Positions 1-11,061 of a stretch of DNA of 64,000 nt are shown here, in pieces. Below the pieces are notes generated by a model. The model was not told the DNA's origin. It ran no database searches and was given only the letters and a program-made list of their open reading frames with translations. The translations under genes were made by a program, and so were the position numbers. This DNA comes from Cyclospora cayetanensis. Its lineage: Eukaryota > Apicomplexa > Conoidasida > Eucoccidiorida > Eimeriidae. The stretch spans positions 124,001-188,000 of the forward strand of contig NW_020312214.1 of the NCBI RefSeq assembly GCF_002999335.1, in the 5' to 3' direction. Positions within the stretch are counted from its first letter, which is position 1. Each line of letters begins with the position of its first letter.

Positions 1-111
1 ACGGAGATCTCATCGCTCACAAGAAGCTGTACTCTCACTTTGTACCAGCAGACGAAGAGAAATGAGTGCGTTTTCTAGCATATATTTACCGGAGAGAAAA
101 ATATTCCACTG

Positions 112-330
112 GTGTGCTTATGGAGAGGAAGTCATACGCCTGCAGGGATTACTACAGCTCAAGACACCCTAAAAGCCCTGACACAGCGGTTCACGCAGAT
201 AGCGGCCCAAGAGCAAGCATTGCGAGAATTGAGAAAGCTTACACACAGGAGCTCATCGATAGATCCATATATCGAGATCTCTGGGACTTTAGTCAGCAAA
301 GAGCGACAAGGTAGACTAAGAGCTGCTTTC
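112..330 (+). pseudogene. Possible gag fragment of Ty3/gypsy element
   Basis: A short open stretch reads ALRELRKLTHRSSSIDPYIE followed by a Thr-Leu-Val segment. This resembles the gag capsid region of Ty3/gypsy elements, where a Leu/Arg-rich helix is followed by a S-V/I-D-x-Y motif and a hydrophobic tail. No zinc knuckle and no full-length gag are visible, and the frame closes at about 396. The assignment rests mainly on its position 450 bases upstream of an integrase relic on the same strand. In a complete element, protease, reverse transcriptase and RNase H would lie between gag and integrase, so either most of pol is deleted or this is chance similarity. Confidence 0.3.
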
Positions 331-782
331 AGTGGATTATACAAAGTTCGCGTAAAGTGTCACGGCAGGCGATCACACTTTGTGGGCATCAACTAATTGA
401 ATGAGTTTTTTTACCTGTGGGGCGTCCGCGAATAATGGACTGCTTGGCATTACAGGAGCAAATGATTGCAGACCATGCGCCTTTGGCTGAGAAGGAAGAT
501 TCAACTCTGGAGCTAGAACCTAAGAATATCGGGGATGTGTCTTCGACAGTCTGAAGTGAAGAAAAACACGCCACCACACAACCAAACAACCAATGAAGTC
601 GAGCAAGTCTACTGGGCCAAGGGGGAGCTGGCTGCTTAGTCAGCAGGGCAAACGCATCGAGGATACAAAACTACCTCACTCGGGCTGAGCCAGTGAGGAT
701 GGCAAAAATGGAAAGAGTCACAGTGGAGGATTCATCACATGTCAATTCTGCGTTCATCCAATTTCACATTATTGCCTAAAGA

Positions 783-1200
783 TTGCTAGCGTTAGTTGGC
801 AGTAGGTGTAAAGCGCCTATCAATCCTTCTAAAACGGACCTTTTGAATCATATTCCAGCTCTCATCACAATTCAGACTGACATGTATAAGGATATTACGG
901 ATGGATTACCGAAGGACGAGGATCAGGGTAGCATCTATTTCGTCGTTGACAGACTTCGCAAATATGCCCATTTCATCCCTTGTGCAAGCTCTGTTACAAC
1001 TCAGTAAGCCCATAAAGTATATTAATAAAGGTTTAAAGGCGTCATAAATTCCTCAGAAAAACTAATTACGGACAGACATTCGAAGTTTGTTAATGAGGTC
1101 TGGCGTGCCTTGCTGATGTGCCTACACATTGGCTACAAGATTATTATCACGAAGCACCCTGAGGCGCATGCATCAACAGAGTGCACCGGTCTCACTCTTT
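783..1200 (+). pseudogene. Decayed Ty3/gypsy integrase core
   Basis: Two frames carry the retroviral-type integrase core (rve) of an LTR retrotransposon. The first (783-1007) reads KAPINPSKTDLL, then TDMYKDITDGLPKDE and VVDRLRKYAHFIPC. These match the family pattern of a first catalytic Asp in an MDFI-x-GLP-like block and VVDRLSK-x-AHFIP. The second frame (about 1031-1200) reads LITDRHSKFVNEVWRALL and HPEAHASTE. These match the block around the second Asp (ITDR-x-SKF...W-x-L) and the HPxTDGQTE block holding the catalytic Glu. A frameshift and a stop separate the halves, another stop follows, and no start lies upstream, so it is inactive. Chromovirus-like Ty3/gypsy elements are known in Eimeria. 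The similarity is strong by eye; the exact clade is inference. Confidence 0.8.
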
Positions 1201-1840
1201 AGTAATAGCTACGAAATTCGGCTCTTAGTTGGCATTGATCGAATTGCTTACTCTGGTCTTCTCGCTCGTGCTGCGGCGGTGCATAATCAACTGTCCACGC
1301 GTATACCTGTTGATCTCTGGCATCCCTGGTGTATGCTGCGGAGCTCCTACCCGATGTGGGCCTGGATCTGGCGGTCTGGCACCAGCACACGACTTTGGCT
1401 CCGGAGGAATCCTGAGATAAGCTGGTTAGCGCACGCAAATGTATGCTGAAAGCTCAAGCGAGACAAGCACCGGTTATGATAAGCTTCAGTTAACTGTATG
1501 TTTCGAGCCGGATGATTCCGCCTAAGTAGATTGGCAGCCTTTATGAGGTGCATTAGAAGGTGACCAGATTAAATTGTTTGCGATTAGGTGGCTAATACCA
1601 CTTGCTCTCCTCTCAAAAATCAGTGTTCTTTCGTACATTCTCAGTTTACCTAAAAGTTGGAGGTACCCCAAACCTACCAATACTTTAGCTTCATATAATA
1701 AATTTAAAATTCTTACAATTATACGTGGAATTTTTTGCGCGAGCAAATGACCAGGAGGATCGACAAGGAGCCGTAGAGTTGCTGGACTCCAGGACTACCA
1801 AGCACCAAACACCGGCTCACTGGATAGCCACGAGGGTTTC
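1201..1840 (+). pseudogene. Degraded 3' end of retroelement pol
   Basis: Downstream of the integrase core, shifting frames keep scraps of what normally follows in Ty3/gypsy pol. Around 1420-1480 there is an Ala-Arg-Lys...Leu-Lys-Ala-Gln-Ala-Arg-Gln segment, like the helix after the core (ARKCMLKAQARQA). Around 1630-1690 there is SYILSLPKSWRYPKPTN, like the Y-x-L-x-LP-x-xW...HPVFHVS block of the GPY/F module. Around 1760-1800 there is GAVELLDSRTTKHQ, like the linker leading to a chromodomain. Stops and frameshifts are frequent. Each scrap alone is weak; their correct order and spacing after the integrase is the argument. No LTR, primer-binding site or polypurine tract could be identified. Confidence 0.45.
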
Positions 1841-4800
1841 TAGTGAAATAGGAAACGAACCTTATATTTACTAGCTGACAAAGAGGCAGCTGCGGGATTC
1901 GGCTTATTTGATAGAGTTTGCGGCGCTGTTTGGCTTACACTGCTATTGCCATGAACGGTACTTATACTGCACGGCACCAAAATATCGAAAGCTTGTTACG
2001 AATGGCTGAGCTTCGAAAAAGCAGTAGATTGGCACATTTCAAACAGAAACGAGCCTAAGCACATACATTTTCAAAGTCCTGGATGTACGTCCGCCATGTA
2101 GCCACCGTCCTCGCGCTGCTGTGCGGGCGGAACCAAGACATGGAAGACTACGCCGGAGAGTTATTTTATTGGACCCCGAAAATTTAACACTCGAATATTG
2201 ATTGTATTTCTGAAAATCAGGCTATATTTTGGTCGGGATGCAGTGTTAAATCGTTTAGTGATCCCTAAACAACGGCAGCATGGCATTGCCTCGAACTCAT
2301 CATACAATGTGTGCTACAGCCATCGTGGGAATTCCCCTTGATTCTCATTTCCTGTGGGTATTCTGACTGAAATAGCTGCGTTCTTCTATTAATACTGTTT
2401 GAAACGCTCTGCTTTAACATTATTAAGTCTACACTCAGTTTTATGCGTAAGTGTTCTGAGGCAACTCGTACCTACATTCTTCCTAGTGCCTCGTTGAGGG
2501 CTTGGACATCGGCTACGATGCATGCATCGGCGGTATTGGAATGCATGAAATCGGTCTATGAGCGGCGATGCACTGATGTGCCAGTGAGAATTTCATGTTT
2601 TTAGACACGTTTTCAGTGTATTCTATTTTCTCGTAGTAGGAAGTCCACTAATGTAAGCTCTCCGACGACACCGAGGTATCACGCCTCCTAGTCCTTCTGA
2701 TATGGCTATTCACTGGCTGCGGAGCTATATGCATACCTTTCTCCTGCAATTTTTACCCATCTTTCCTTTCATATCAGCACCATTTTGTGGTTTTACATGC
2801 ATAGGGAGTGGGGAGAGGGTGGAAACTCTATCGCTGTCCTGCAGACTGATGGTCTCGACGGGCGGGTACGAAACATGAGGGCGTTCGTTACAAAATGGGA
2901 AGGGAAGGGAGAGTGGGCGAAGGTACACTTTGATACTTTATGTTACGCAGCTTCTCATTAACCAAGAAGTAGTACGGAATTCAATAATCTGTTTGGCTAT
3001 TCGCGTATTCTTTTACTGCAGAGTAGCGTTATCTCAAATCATCAGGACGCACTGTTGTGTGCGTATGCGTTAGATGCCATGTGCAGCTAGCGCTTACTGC
3101 TTGGAGGTCTTGAACAATGCAGCGAACTGCAGCATATTTCTCCCTGTGCTCTACCCACCTGAGGTCTTCGACATGAGTTATGGACTCTGCAGCTTCGTAA
3201 GGGGCTCCCAGGTTCGTGATGTATTAAGCGCACCTCAAGGTTTAACTGCACTCTGTGCGAACAGCCGTGCTTTTGTCCCCTTTTGTTTTGCTTGACTCCT
3301 ACAGACAGGGATCACCTTTGGGGCCTTGAAAAAGTGAGTTGTAGCATTAATACCAACTAAAGAAAGCGCTACAAGTTAAAATTAAGTAAGAATGTGGTTT
3401 CTGTGCTCGGTATAATAGATTCGAATGCTATGGACCTTGTTCGAAGCCTAAGCGTATTTAACTGTGCACGATCTTATGGAATAAGCTTATGAATGTTTTC
3501 TGCCATAAGTGGCGTGAGACGTTAGGCATTTGCCAGTAGCAATGCATGAGAGTTCAGATAATTGGAACATTAGGGAGGGCAGCTCCCTGAGGGCCACACA
3601 CTTTTATAAAACCTCTTATTGCCTGTGGAGCGCTGAAACCCAAGTCAATCACTGTGATTTTAAACTTGGAGGAGTTTGAAGGGCTATTTCAGCGCATTAC
3701 TTTGCCTTCATCATCTTTTTCGTATTGAGGGGGCAAGAAAGTCTCGTATTGGGCGCCAGGAGAGCTTTGCGCATTGCAGAGGAGCTTATTGTGGAGACCA
3801 CAGATGTTGGCCCATAATGCTGTTGAGAGGCAGAAGGAAGCTAACCATTAGCATTGTAGCGTTGCCAGGCCTTTAAGAGCTAATGCCGTGTAAGACCGAA
3901 TTATTGAGTGTCAGATAAGGGACTAGAACCGCATGACTGCACATGGATACCTACGATTGCTGTGGGACTTGCAACTGTCATCTTATGGGAGTGCCAGACC
4001 CCTTCATGCAGGGGGATCTTAGTCTCGGCGGCAGATCACGAGCAATAGCTATTTGAAGAGCCTTTTCTAGCAAGTGCCTCGCGTCTGCGCAGGCTCTGAT
4101 TTCGGTGCTACTCCAGTGGGTTGCAGGTACGTATCCTGGGGCTCCTGCTGGGGCTCCTGCTGGGGCTGGGCAGAATCCCTGTTTGACTATATGAGCTTTC
4201 CCGTGCCTAAATGCGACTAATTGGTGATTATTATTAGAAAGTAGCACTAAGCCCCTAGGGAAGGTCAGTGTAAATGCATGCTCAGTTACTCACAAGCTTA
4301 TTAGGATTTTGAGTGAGTGGGGTTATTGTAGAAAAGGATGGTGTTTCAGACTGCTATAGCTGCTTAAAGCTCCCCGTAGCTAAGCTCAGCAAGGATAGTG
4401 AATTTAAATATCCTCATGGCCAAAGAGTCAGCAAACAGAAACATTTTATAATGCAGTTTTTGGTTTATAGCTGAAGCTCCATTGACACCCACTAAAGTAA
4501 TTGGGAAGCTACTATCCAGCAGCCCAATCTGGACTGCATGCAATAGTGCACGGAGGGAAAAGCGTCGATCGCGAGAAACCTTCACGCTGTTTTATGGATT
4601 TTCCAGTTCTCTTGGATCATTATTTCGTTCCTGGTGCGAAGGACGCTTCATTAAGGTGCTTAGGTCTGACTTACAGGCGTGCAGCAGCCGGCCTCTGGTG
4701 TGTCAACATTCTTTGAAGTACTATCATCTTCCACTACCAAAAGATATTTTTATCTGACTGCTGCCAAGGATATGTAAACTTTTGAATTTTTTTGGGTACC

Positions 4801-6522
4801 AAATGGCTTGATCACACTCAGAGACGAAAAAGAAGGAAAGCGTGGGATTCCACCGCATCCTCAACCAGTGGGTTAGCAATTACTGATTTAACCCACCAAG
4901 CATTGTCAGATGTACCGCCTCACTGAGAGCCTTCCCAATGGCACTCGCCACCCCAAGCACCCAACAATCCTTACTAAAGTTATCCAGTGCTTCTTTAGAG
5001 AATTCACTTCTGTCCGTGCCCTCATGCTTGCTGATTACGGCATGATGGGAGGAAGAGAGCTGAGGCTAACATTGCTGCAGCCTTAAAGCACTCCGACCAC
5101 CCACAGCTGCACGTAGCATGCAGTCCGCGGCACAACTTGGTTCTGAGCCGGCAACAATGATGTGCAAAATGTCAAAGTAAGTAGCCTACTCTGACATTTT
5201 TCAGTATTATATGATGAGTGTAGTAGAAGTTCTAGCTTAGCCTGCTACAGGAGGCTTTGGGGCCCAAACCTATAACAAGATTGAAGGGAAAGTTATTAAT
5301 CCTCCAGAGGGCTCTCCCGTCACATTGCCGGGGGTCGTAGGCTTCTGATAGGAGCGTAGACCGGAGACCTGAGGTGTGAGCTTTTGTACCTTTTGAGTAG
5401 TTTGATCATTAGGATCCACCTAGACTTCCCACCGTTGCGCATAGCCACACAGCGTTCATTCTTATTGTATGAGGTCAACACACTTCTTTGCAACAAACAT
5501 GAAAGATGAGCAGACAAGCTAATCAGGGAATTCTCAACGAAGTTTTAATTCAGTATAACTGGTGTACCAGGAAGTGCACAAGCTTAGGATGGCCGGGCCG
5601 CTACATTGTGTCATTCAATGAGCGACAACTCAGCCAGAAATTATTGTATAAAGGCACACACATACATTGCAGCGCCTTCTTTAGTACCTGTAACACACGT
5701 ACCGGAGGAAGTGGAGAATGACATATTCCACGGATTAGCATGCCTACGAATACCTGAGGCAGTAGGGAGTTCTGGGGTCAGCCACATGGGCAGACTTAGG
5801 TCGATCAACGTGTTGACAGACACAACTAATGAGTTTAAATGCAATGAAACCGGAAGTTTATGAAGCTAGATTAGAAAGTGAGAGATAGAAAATGCTGCAT
5901 ATGGCAGCGGAAGCTCCTCAAAATGAATATTCGCACTGCAGGTATACGACGGCCGGGTTGGTAGTCTGAGAACAACTCCTAGACAAAGCTCATTTCATGC
6001 TGCATTTGACTCGTAATTGAAGACGACATTCATAATTATAAATTCTTGGTAAGCATCGTACCCCATGCAGATGGCTGCAGCATCGCATGCCAATCAATAA
6101 GGCCCGATGCCTGCATCGACGCCAGCAGCAACCTTAAGGCACCAGGCAGGAGCCTTTCATGAGCGACTCTACTGGTTTTTCACTAAGCTAGTAATGTGAT
6201 ATGGCATGTAGACGGCTTCATTGTTTGATTTCTAGCCAGAGTAAGTGACATGTGTTCAGCTATGTATCGCCAAAGCGCTCATTTGTAGAGCGGTGACATG
6301 TGGACTAGCAACCCTCTATGATGCGATTAGGAGCTTCTCTGCTTCTGTCCCGTAATTAGTCAATTAAATCTGCCTTTAGAGGTACTTTGCTCGTTGGGAC
6401 TAGCTAGAGAAGTGCTTCGAAGCGCTTTCCACAGCTCCCCCGTGCGCTTCAGGCGCCGAGTACTGTAATTTCTTGACCTTTTCCTTGAGGTGACGCTTTG
6501 CTATTGGCTTTCTCGGCAAAAA
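1841..6522. other. No gene recognised; gene-poor flank
   Basis: Open frames here are short (under 95 codons), overlap on both strands and show no recognisable domain, signal peptide or phase-consistent splice series. A tiny 12-base minisatellite (GGGGCTCCTGCT, about 2.5 copies) lies near 4137-4168. The stretch may be further eroded mobile-element DNA, but I see no motif that proves it. Confidence 0.5.
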
Positions 6523-9173
6523 ATGAGTCCTTTAGCCACGTTATTTTGTGGTATCCTGGTGGTTTGCTCCTTTGGGGAGCCATATCCGACATTGGCTGCT
6601 CAACAGAAGCTTCAACGGGCCCACCCGCGGTTTGGTAAGTACGTCAAAGTACCGTCTCATTCGATTTTGAGCGGCATTAATCTCTATGCGAAGCATGCTT
6701 TGGGGGGCCCATTACCTGCGCTTATGCACCTTAACACCTATTGCTTTCCGCGTTTGCAGTATTTGGATGAAATGGTTGTTACGGCTGGCTGTCGTTGCAT
6801 TGCAGGAAAATGCACCGCGGACGATTTTAGCAAGGGTTTTATCCCAGCTGAAGGGCTAAGCTTTCTTCAAGATGGAGAATCTTCCATGGCGAGCGACGAT
6901 TGCATGCAGATGGCTGCTGAACAAAACGGCATTTTCTCGTCTGCTATTGATGCCGCTGAGACGCGCGGTGAAGAGGATGGTAAGAAGATTTAGATTTAAA
7001 ATTCTTATGTGATGAAGGCATGGCAATACGAAGGAGGCAGCAGTCGAATGCGGTTCTGCATCTTCCTCACTTGTGCTGCAATGCTTCCTGGCCGTTGAAG
7101 CTCCACTGTGTTTCCAGACATTGGTATTACTGATACCTCTACGGGGGAGGAAGTTGTCGCCCGAGCAGTTAGTCTCTTGAAAAAAGATTCGCCAGCTGGC
7201 TCTACACACTGCTTGGGGGTTCAGAGAAGGATCCGGGATCAGTTGGCTAGAGCAGCGCAGAGCTCCACAATCTTTGTATTGGGTTTAGGACCTGAGCTTT
7301 ACGCGCTATCACAGGTTAGGCCTTAGCCCACCTATCCGCTTAAGTCACAGGAACATGCGATTTAGCAGACTTTAGGAATGGTGTGCCGCTCATGCCAGAG
7401 GGCTAATAGAATAGTGCTGCTCACAGCTGTCGTTGTTTTCCTCTCAGTTGGCAACAAACGTCATTGCAGTGGAAACTGATCATTCAATCTGCAAGGAATT
7501 TCTTAACTCCAACATGTCGGCCTGCGCAATGCAGACAAATGTGCATATTTATTGCAGTCAGCCTAACTCTAGCCCGGACAATGATGCTCAGTTGATTGGA
7601 GGAGGTCAGAGTAGTTTTGAAGCGACAAAGGCGCTCGTTGACGATGTGAGTCAATGTTCGCATTACTGGCTCTCAGTTGCACCTTTTCTGCGACACCACA
7701 CCGGTTCAGAAGAAGTCCTCTGCTTTGGGGGTATTTTGTTTTGAGTAGTTGCCATACGCGCACTGGTGTTTTATGCGTGCAATCAATTGTGTATGCAGCT
7801 CGTCCAGCAGCAGTTTGGCGGCATACCCGTGAGCACTTTAGTGGTCCTCGGTCGTTATCCAGTAGCTAAGCTATTACTCATGTGGGAACATTTGGATCAG
7901 TCATCAGTCATTGTAACACGCAGTCGCATGCCTGCCAAGGCCTTGGCAGCCTTAAACGGGTTGATACGCGTCGTGGCTTACTTGGATCCACGATGTCAAT
8001 CATCGTCACAGTCAGTGAGCCTCATCATTTGTCCCAGTTCAGGATTTCATTCAGTTGGCTTACTCTGTACATGTTCATTCAGTGTGACCTGGAGGAATGG
8101 AGCAAATAGCATCCACAGAATGCTGAGCTCATGCCTGTGATCCTGTGGCTCAGATCGCATCTATTTTGCTAATGCAAAAAATGTTTAGCCCTCCGATTAA
8201 TGAAGAACTTTGGATGAATTATGTGACCCCTGAGTGGGAACTAGAGGATAACAAGGCACCGCTTCAGCTCGTCGCAACCGCCCACCAGGCAGTGGAATCG
8301 CTCACCTCCGAGGAAAGTTTGGACCCCTGGAAACGTAGGGCATTATCTACCTACTTGAACGTCCATGCACAAGCGGCGAGAAGGGCCTCTGATGAAGATT
8401 GGCCAAGAGTCAAAACAGCCATTGACTCTGTTCTGGATAGCGCTGGTCGGGGAAAAAAGATTGATGATGTGCTTGTAAGGAAATATGACCCTAGTGCTTC
8501 GAGACCCTCTGTATTCAAGCATGAAGGCCAAGCAGAGGACAGCCTGACGTGAATGTGTGCGGTCTAGCTACTGACAAGTGTGCGGATTGTTGTCACTCAG
8601 GCAGTAGCAAGAGGATTTGCTACCCAGGTAGCCCAGGCGGCTGCGATCAGCTCAGGGCTGCAAGCTTACTTGCAACTTCTTCTTGCAACCCTTGCTAAAC
8701 AAGGTCTGGACTCCGATTCCTTTGTCCACTCAGTCATTTGCGAGCTTATCCTCGAGGCGGAAAGCCTTATTTCATCGAGTAAGCCATTGTGAACAGCCAG
8801 AAGGTACTGGGTAGTGCAAACGGTGACATACCATCAATTGGATAACTCTTCTTGTGAGAATGTCTTCTAGAGTTTCCAGGTAGCTTTTAACGAATGAGTG
8901 TGTTCCGCTTATGTCGAAGTAAGTAGCTTGTCGTGTTTTTCTTTGACTGTATGTGCCACAGCTAACATTCTGGATATGACAAAGGATGCGATTGAAGAGG
9001 CCTGCGAAACGGCTGAGAAAAACAAGCAGTTGTTTTTGCCAGGACTTCGCTTAATCCAAGAAGGGCTTTCGAGTGAGAGCTCCATGGGTCAGATACTCCA
9101 GCTCCTCCTGAAGCTTAGAGATTTAGGGCCGGAAGTTGATGTATCCGCGCTGATTGAGATGTCCAAGGCCTAA
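6523..9173 (+). CDS. Secreted protein, 7 exons, Rossmann-like motif
   Basis: Proposed exons: 6523-6979, 7118-7314, 7448-7645, 7799-8014, 8154-8474, 8601-8778, 8962-9173. All junctions are GT-AG, the phases close exactly, and the product is 592 residues. The ATG at 6523 was chosen because it opens a clear signal peptide (MSPLATLFCGILVVCSFG); an earlier GTG is not needed. Exon 1 has a Cys-rich patch (GCRCIAGKC). Across the exon 2/3 junction (about residues 204-229) it reads IFVLGLGPELYALSQ then LATNVIAVETD. This resembles motifs I and II of class I SAM-dependent methyltransferases (FkbM-like), but the glycine motif is degenerate. The last two exons are Ala/Leu-rich and helical, with no membrane span. 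I do not recognise the family. Entry into the secretory pathway is well supported; catalytic activity is speculative. Introns are 126-183 bases. Confidence 0.75.
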
Positions 9174-11061
9174 ACGTTTTGATTGTTGTGTATCGAACAT
9201 AGTGGCTTGCGAGCTCTGTTGCATTACGCACATTCGTTTTGCCTATTACCGGAAATTATGGTTGAAAAGTTATGGGATGAAGCTCAAGTTTGCTTGCCGT
9301 AGTGAGCAACGGCATTGCATAGTAGCTCTTCCTGTCTAGGGAGCATCGGTATATACAATCAACTCATTAGAGAGGCACTGAATGCAGGTTCTTGTGGGAT
9401 CCAATTATATTTCAATGTCCAAATGTGACGTTTTTTTCTTTGTAATGGAGTTCAAGGCAACAGTTCCTTGAATTTATATCCAGCAACAGTTGAAGAGTAG
9501 CTTTTGCTTCGCCGGATAGATCGGTTTCTGTTCCACCATTGCTGAAAGCTGTAGTAATCATGATGTGGGATTACTTCAACAATCAGCGAAGTGGGTTTCT
9601 GAGGGAAATCCAGCCATTCGTTTTTGTTTAAGCATGTGTCTGCCCGAAATCTAATGATCTGGAGCGCCCATCGTGTGATCTTGAACGAGCCTTTCATGGA
9701 GACCTCGTGTGTGTAGAGATGAGGACTGCTTGTTCCCCAAGTCCTCAGTTAGAACAGCAGCTTGTTGGGGTTGGCCGCTGGTAGGTTGACTGCAAGCTGC
9801 TACTAGCGTCTACCTACGATGCGTATCTGCAAAGGCTGCACTCTTGTGGAAGGTGCAGGCGCAGGTTTATCTTCGTGTAGTCTGCACAGATGCGCTGTGT
9901 TCGTGGACGGCTGGGGGCGTTAAAGATATCAATGCCTCCTTTGGAAGGGTCACCAAAGGTGGCAGTAAATTCCTATAGTGGGTTGTCGACATCGGCGCTT
10001 ACACCCAAACGCCGCACATAAACCCTTTATTGCGCACCTGATTGGTTAAATCTGAAATTTGTCTACTTACGAGGAACGCAATAAGCACTGGGGACTCGCG
10101 GCGCAAAGTGTGGGGCGACGTTTGCGAACTGCAGCGGTCGGCTAGAAAAACAGTTCCAGAAGGAACACGACTCGCTGCGTCACATTTCGCCGTAAGGGTG
10201 GCGTAGGATCTTGCATCAGCTTAAGCCAGGGGAAGTCATTTCGGTATGATACTGGAAAGTGAAGAAGCGGCTTGTGCCGGGACGCTCATTCCCGCAGCAT
10301 GGAATTTTCCTGGGCACTTACAGGGCGATTGCCATGAGTTGTTCAAAGTGCCAGGGGACCAAGCGCGGTCAGCTCGTGGTTTTGCACCACAGCGACCGCT
10401 CGAATTCGCATGCCTTGTAGTAGCCCACGTGCAGTAAACACAAATCCCTTAACCGTAGCTTATTTCACAGTGCTTTTCAAAGAAAGCGTTAGTGACGTCC
10501 GCAGCAACTTAGAATGCAGCACTCGAGAGTAGTCAGTTACTTGTCTTGGAAGTTTTGGAGTGCATTGACACTCTTCCTTAGGTGCCCTTAGCCCAGTCGT
10601 CGCTCTCAGCGATGGGATACCTCATAGGCCAGTAAGACACACCAGCGCTACGCCATTTCTAAATAACTAGTTCTCTACAGCGTAACCCATACCGAAAAAG
10701 CGACCCTATATTCGAGCATTCTTTGCACACCAGATTCCGGTGAAAGCAATACCCCAGTGTACTACAAGCAGTCACCTTTCTGTGGTCAAGTTCGGACAAA
10801 AAATAATTTGATCACTCCATTCCATAGCCGATGCCAACTACTGCGCACTGCAATATGCCTCAAGTATCATGCTGCAGCGGGAACATCACATTATGCAGCA
10901 GGATGAACGTACTGTCCTGTATACCTTTAGATTCACTCTTGTACACAATGCAACGCTATGCTAGCAAATCGAAGGTCTCAGGGGAAGATCAGCAACGGGG
11001 GGAGCAGGATTTTCTACAAATTTTCCCACTGACGGCGCAAAATTCACTGTCCATACCATGC
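9174..11061. other. No gene recognised
   Basis: About 1.9 kb between the secreted-protein gene and the convergent SET-domain gene. It probably holds both 3' UTRs. A minus-strand frame at 9452-9697 (81 codons) looks protein-like in composition but has no start context, partner exon or domain. A plus-strand frame at 10246-10437 is equally unsupported. Confidence 0.5.
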
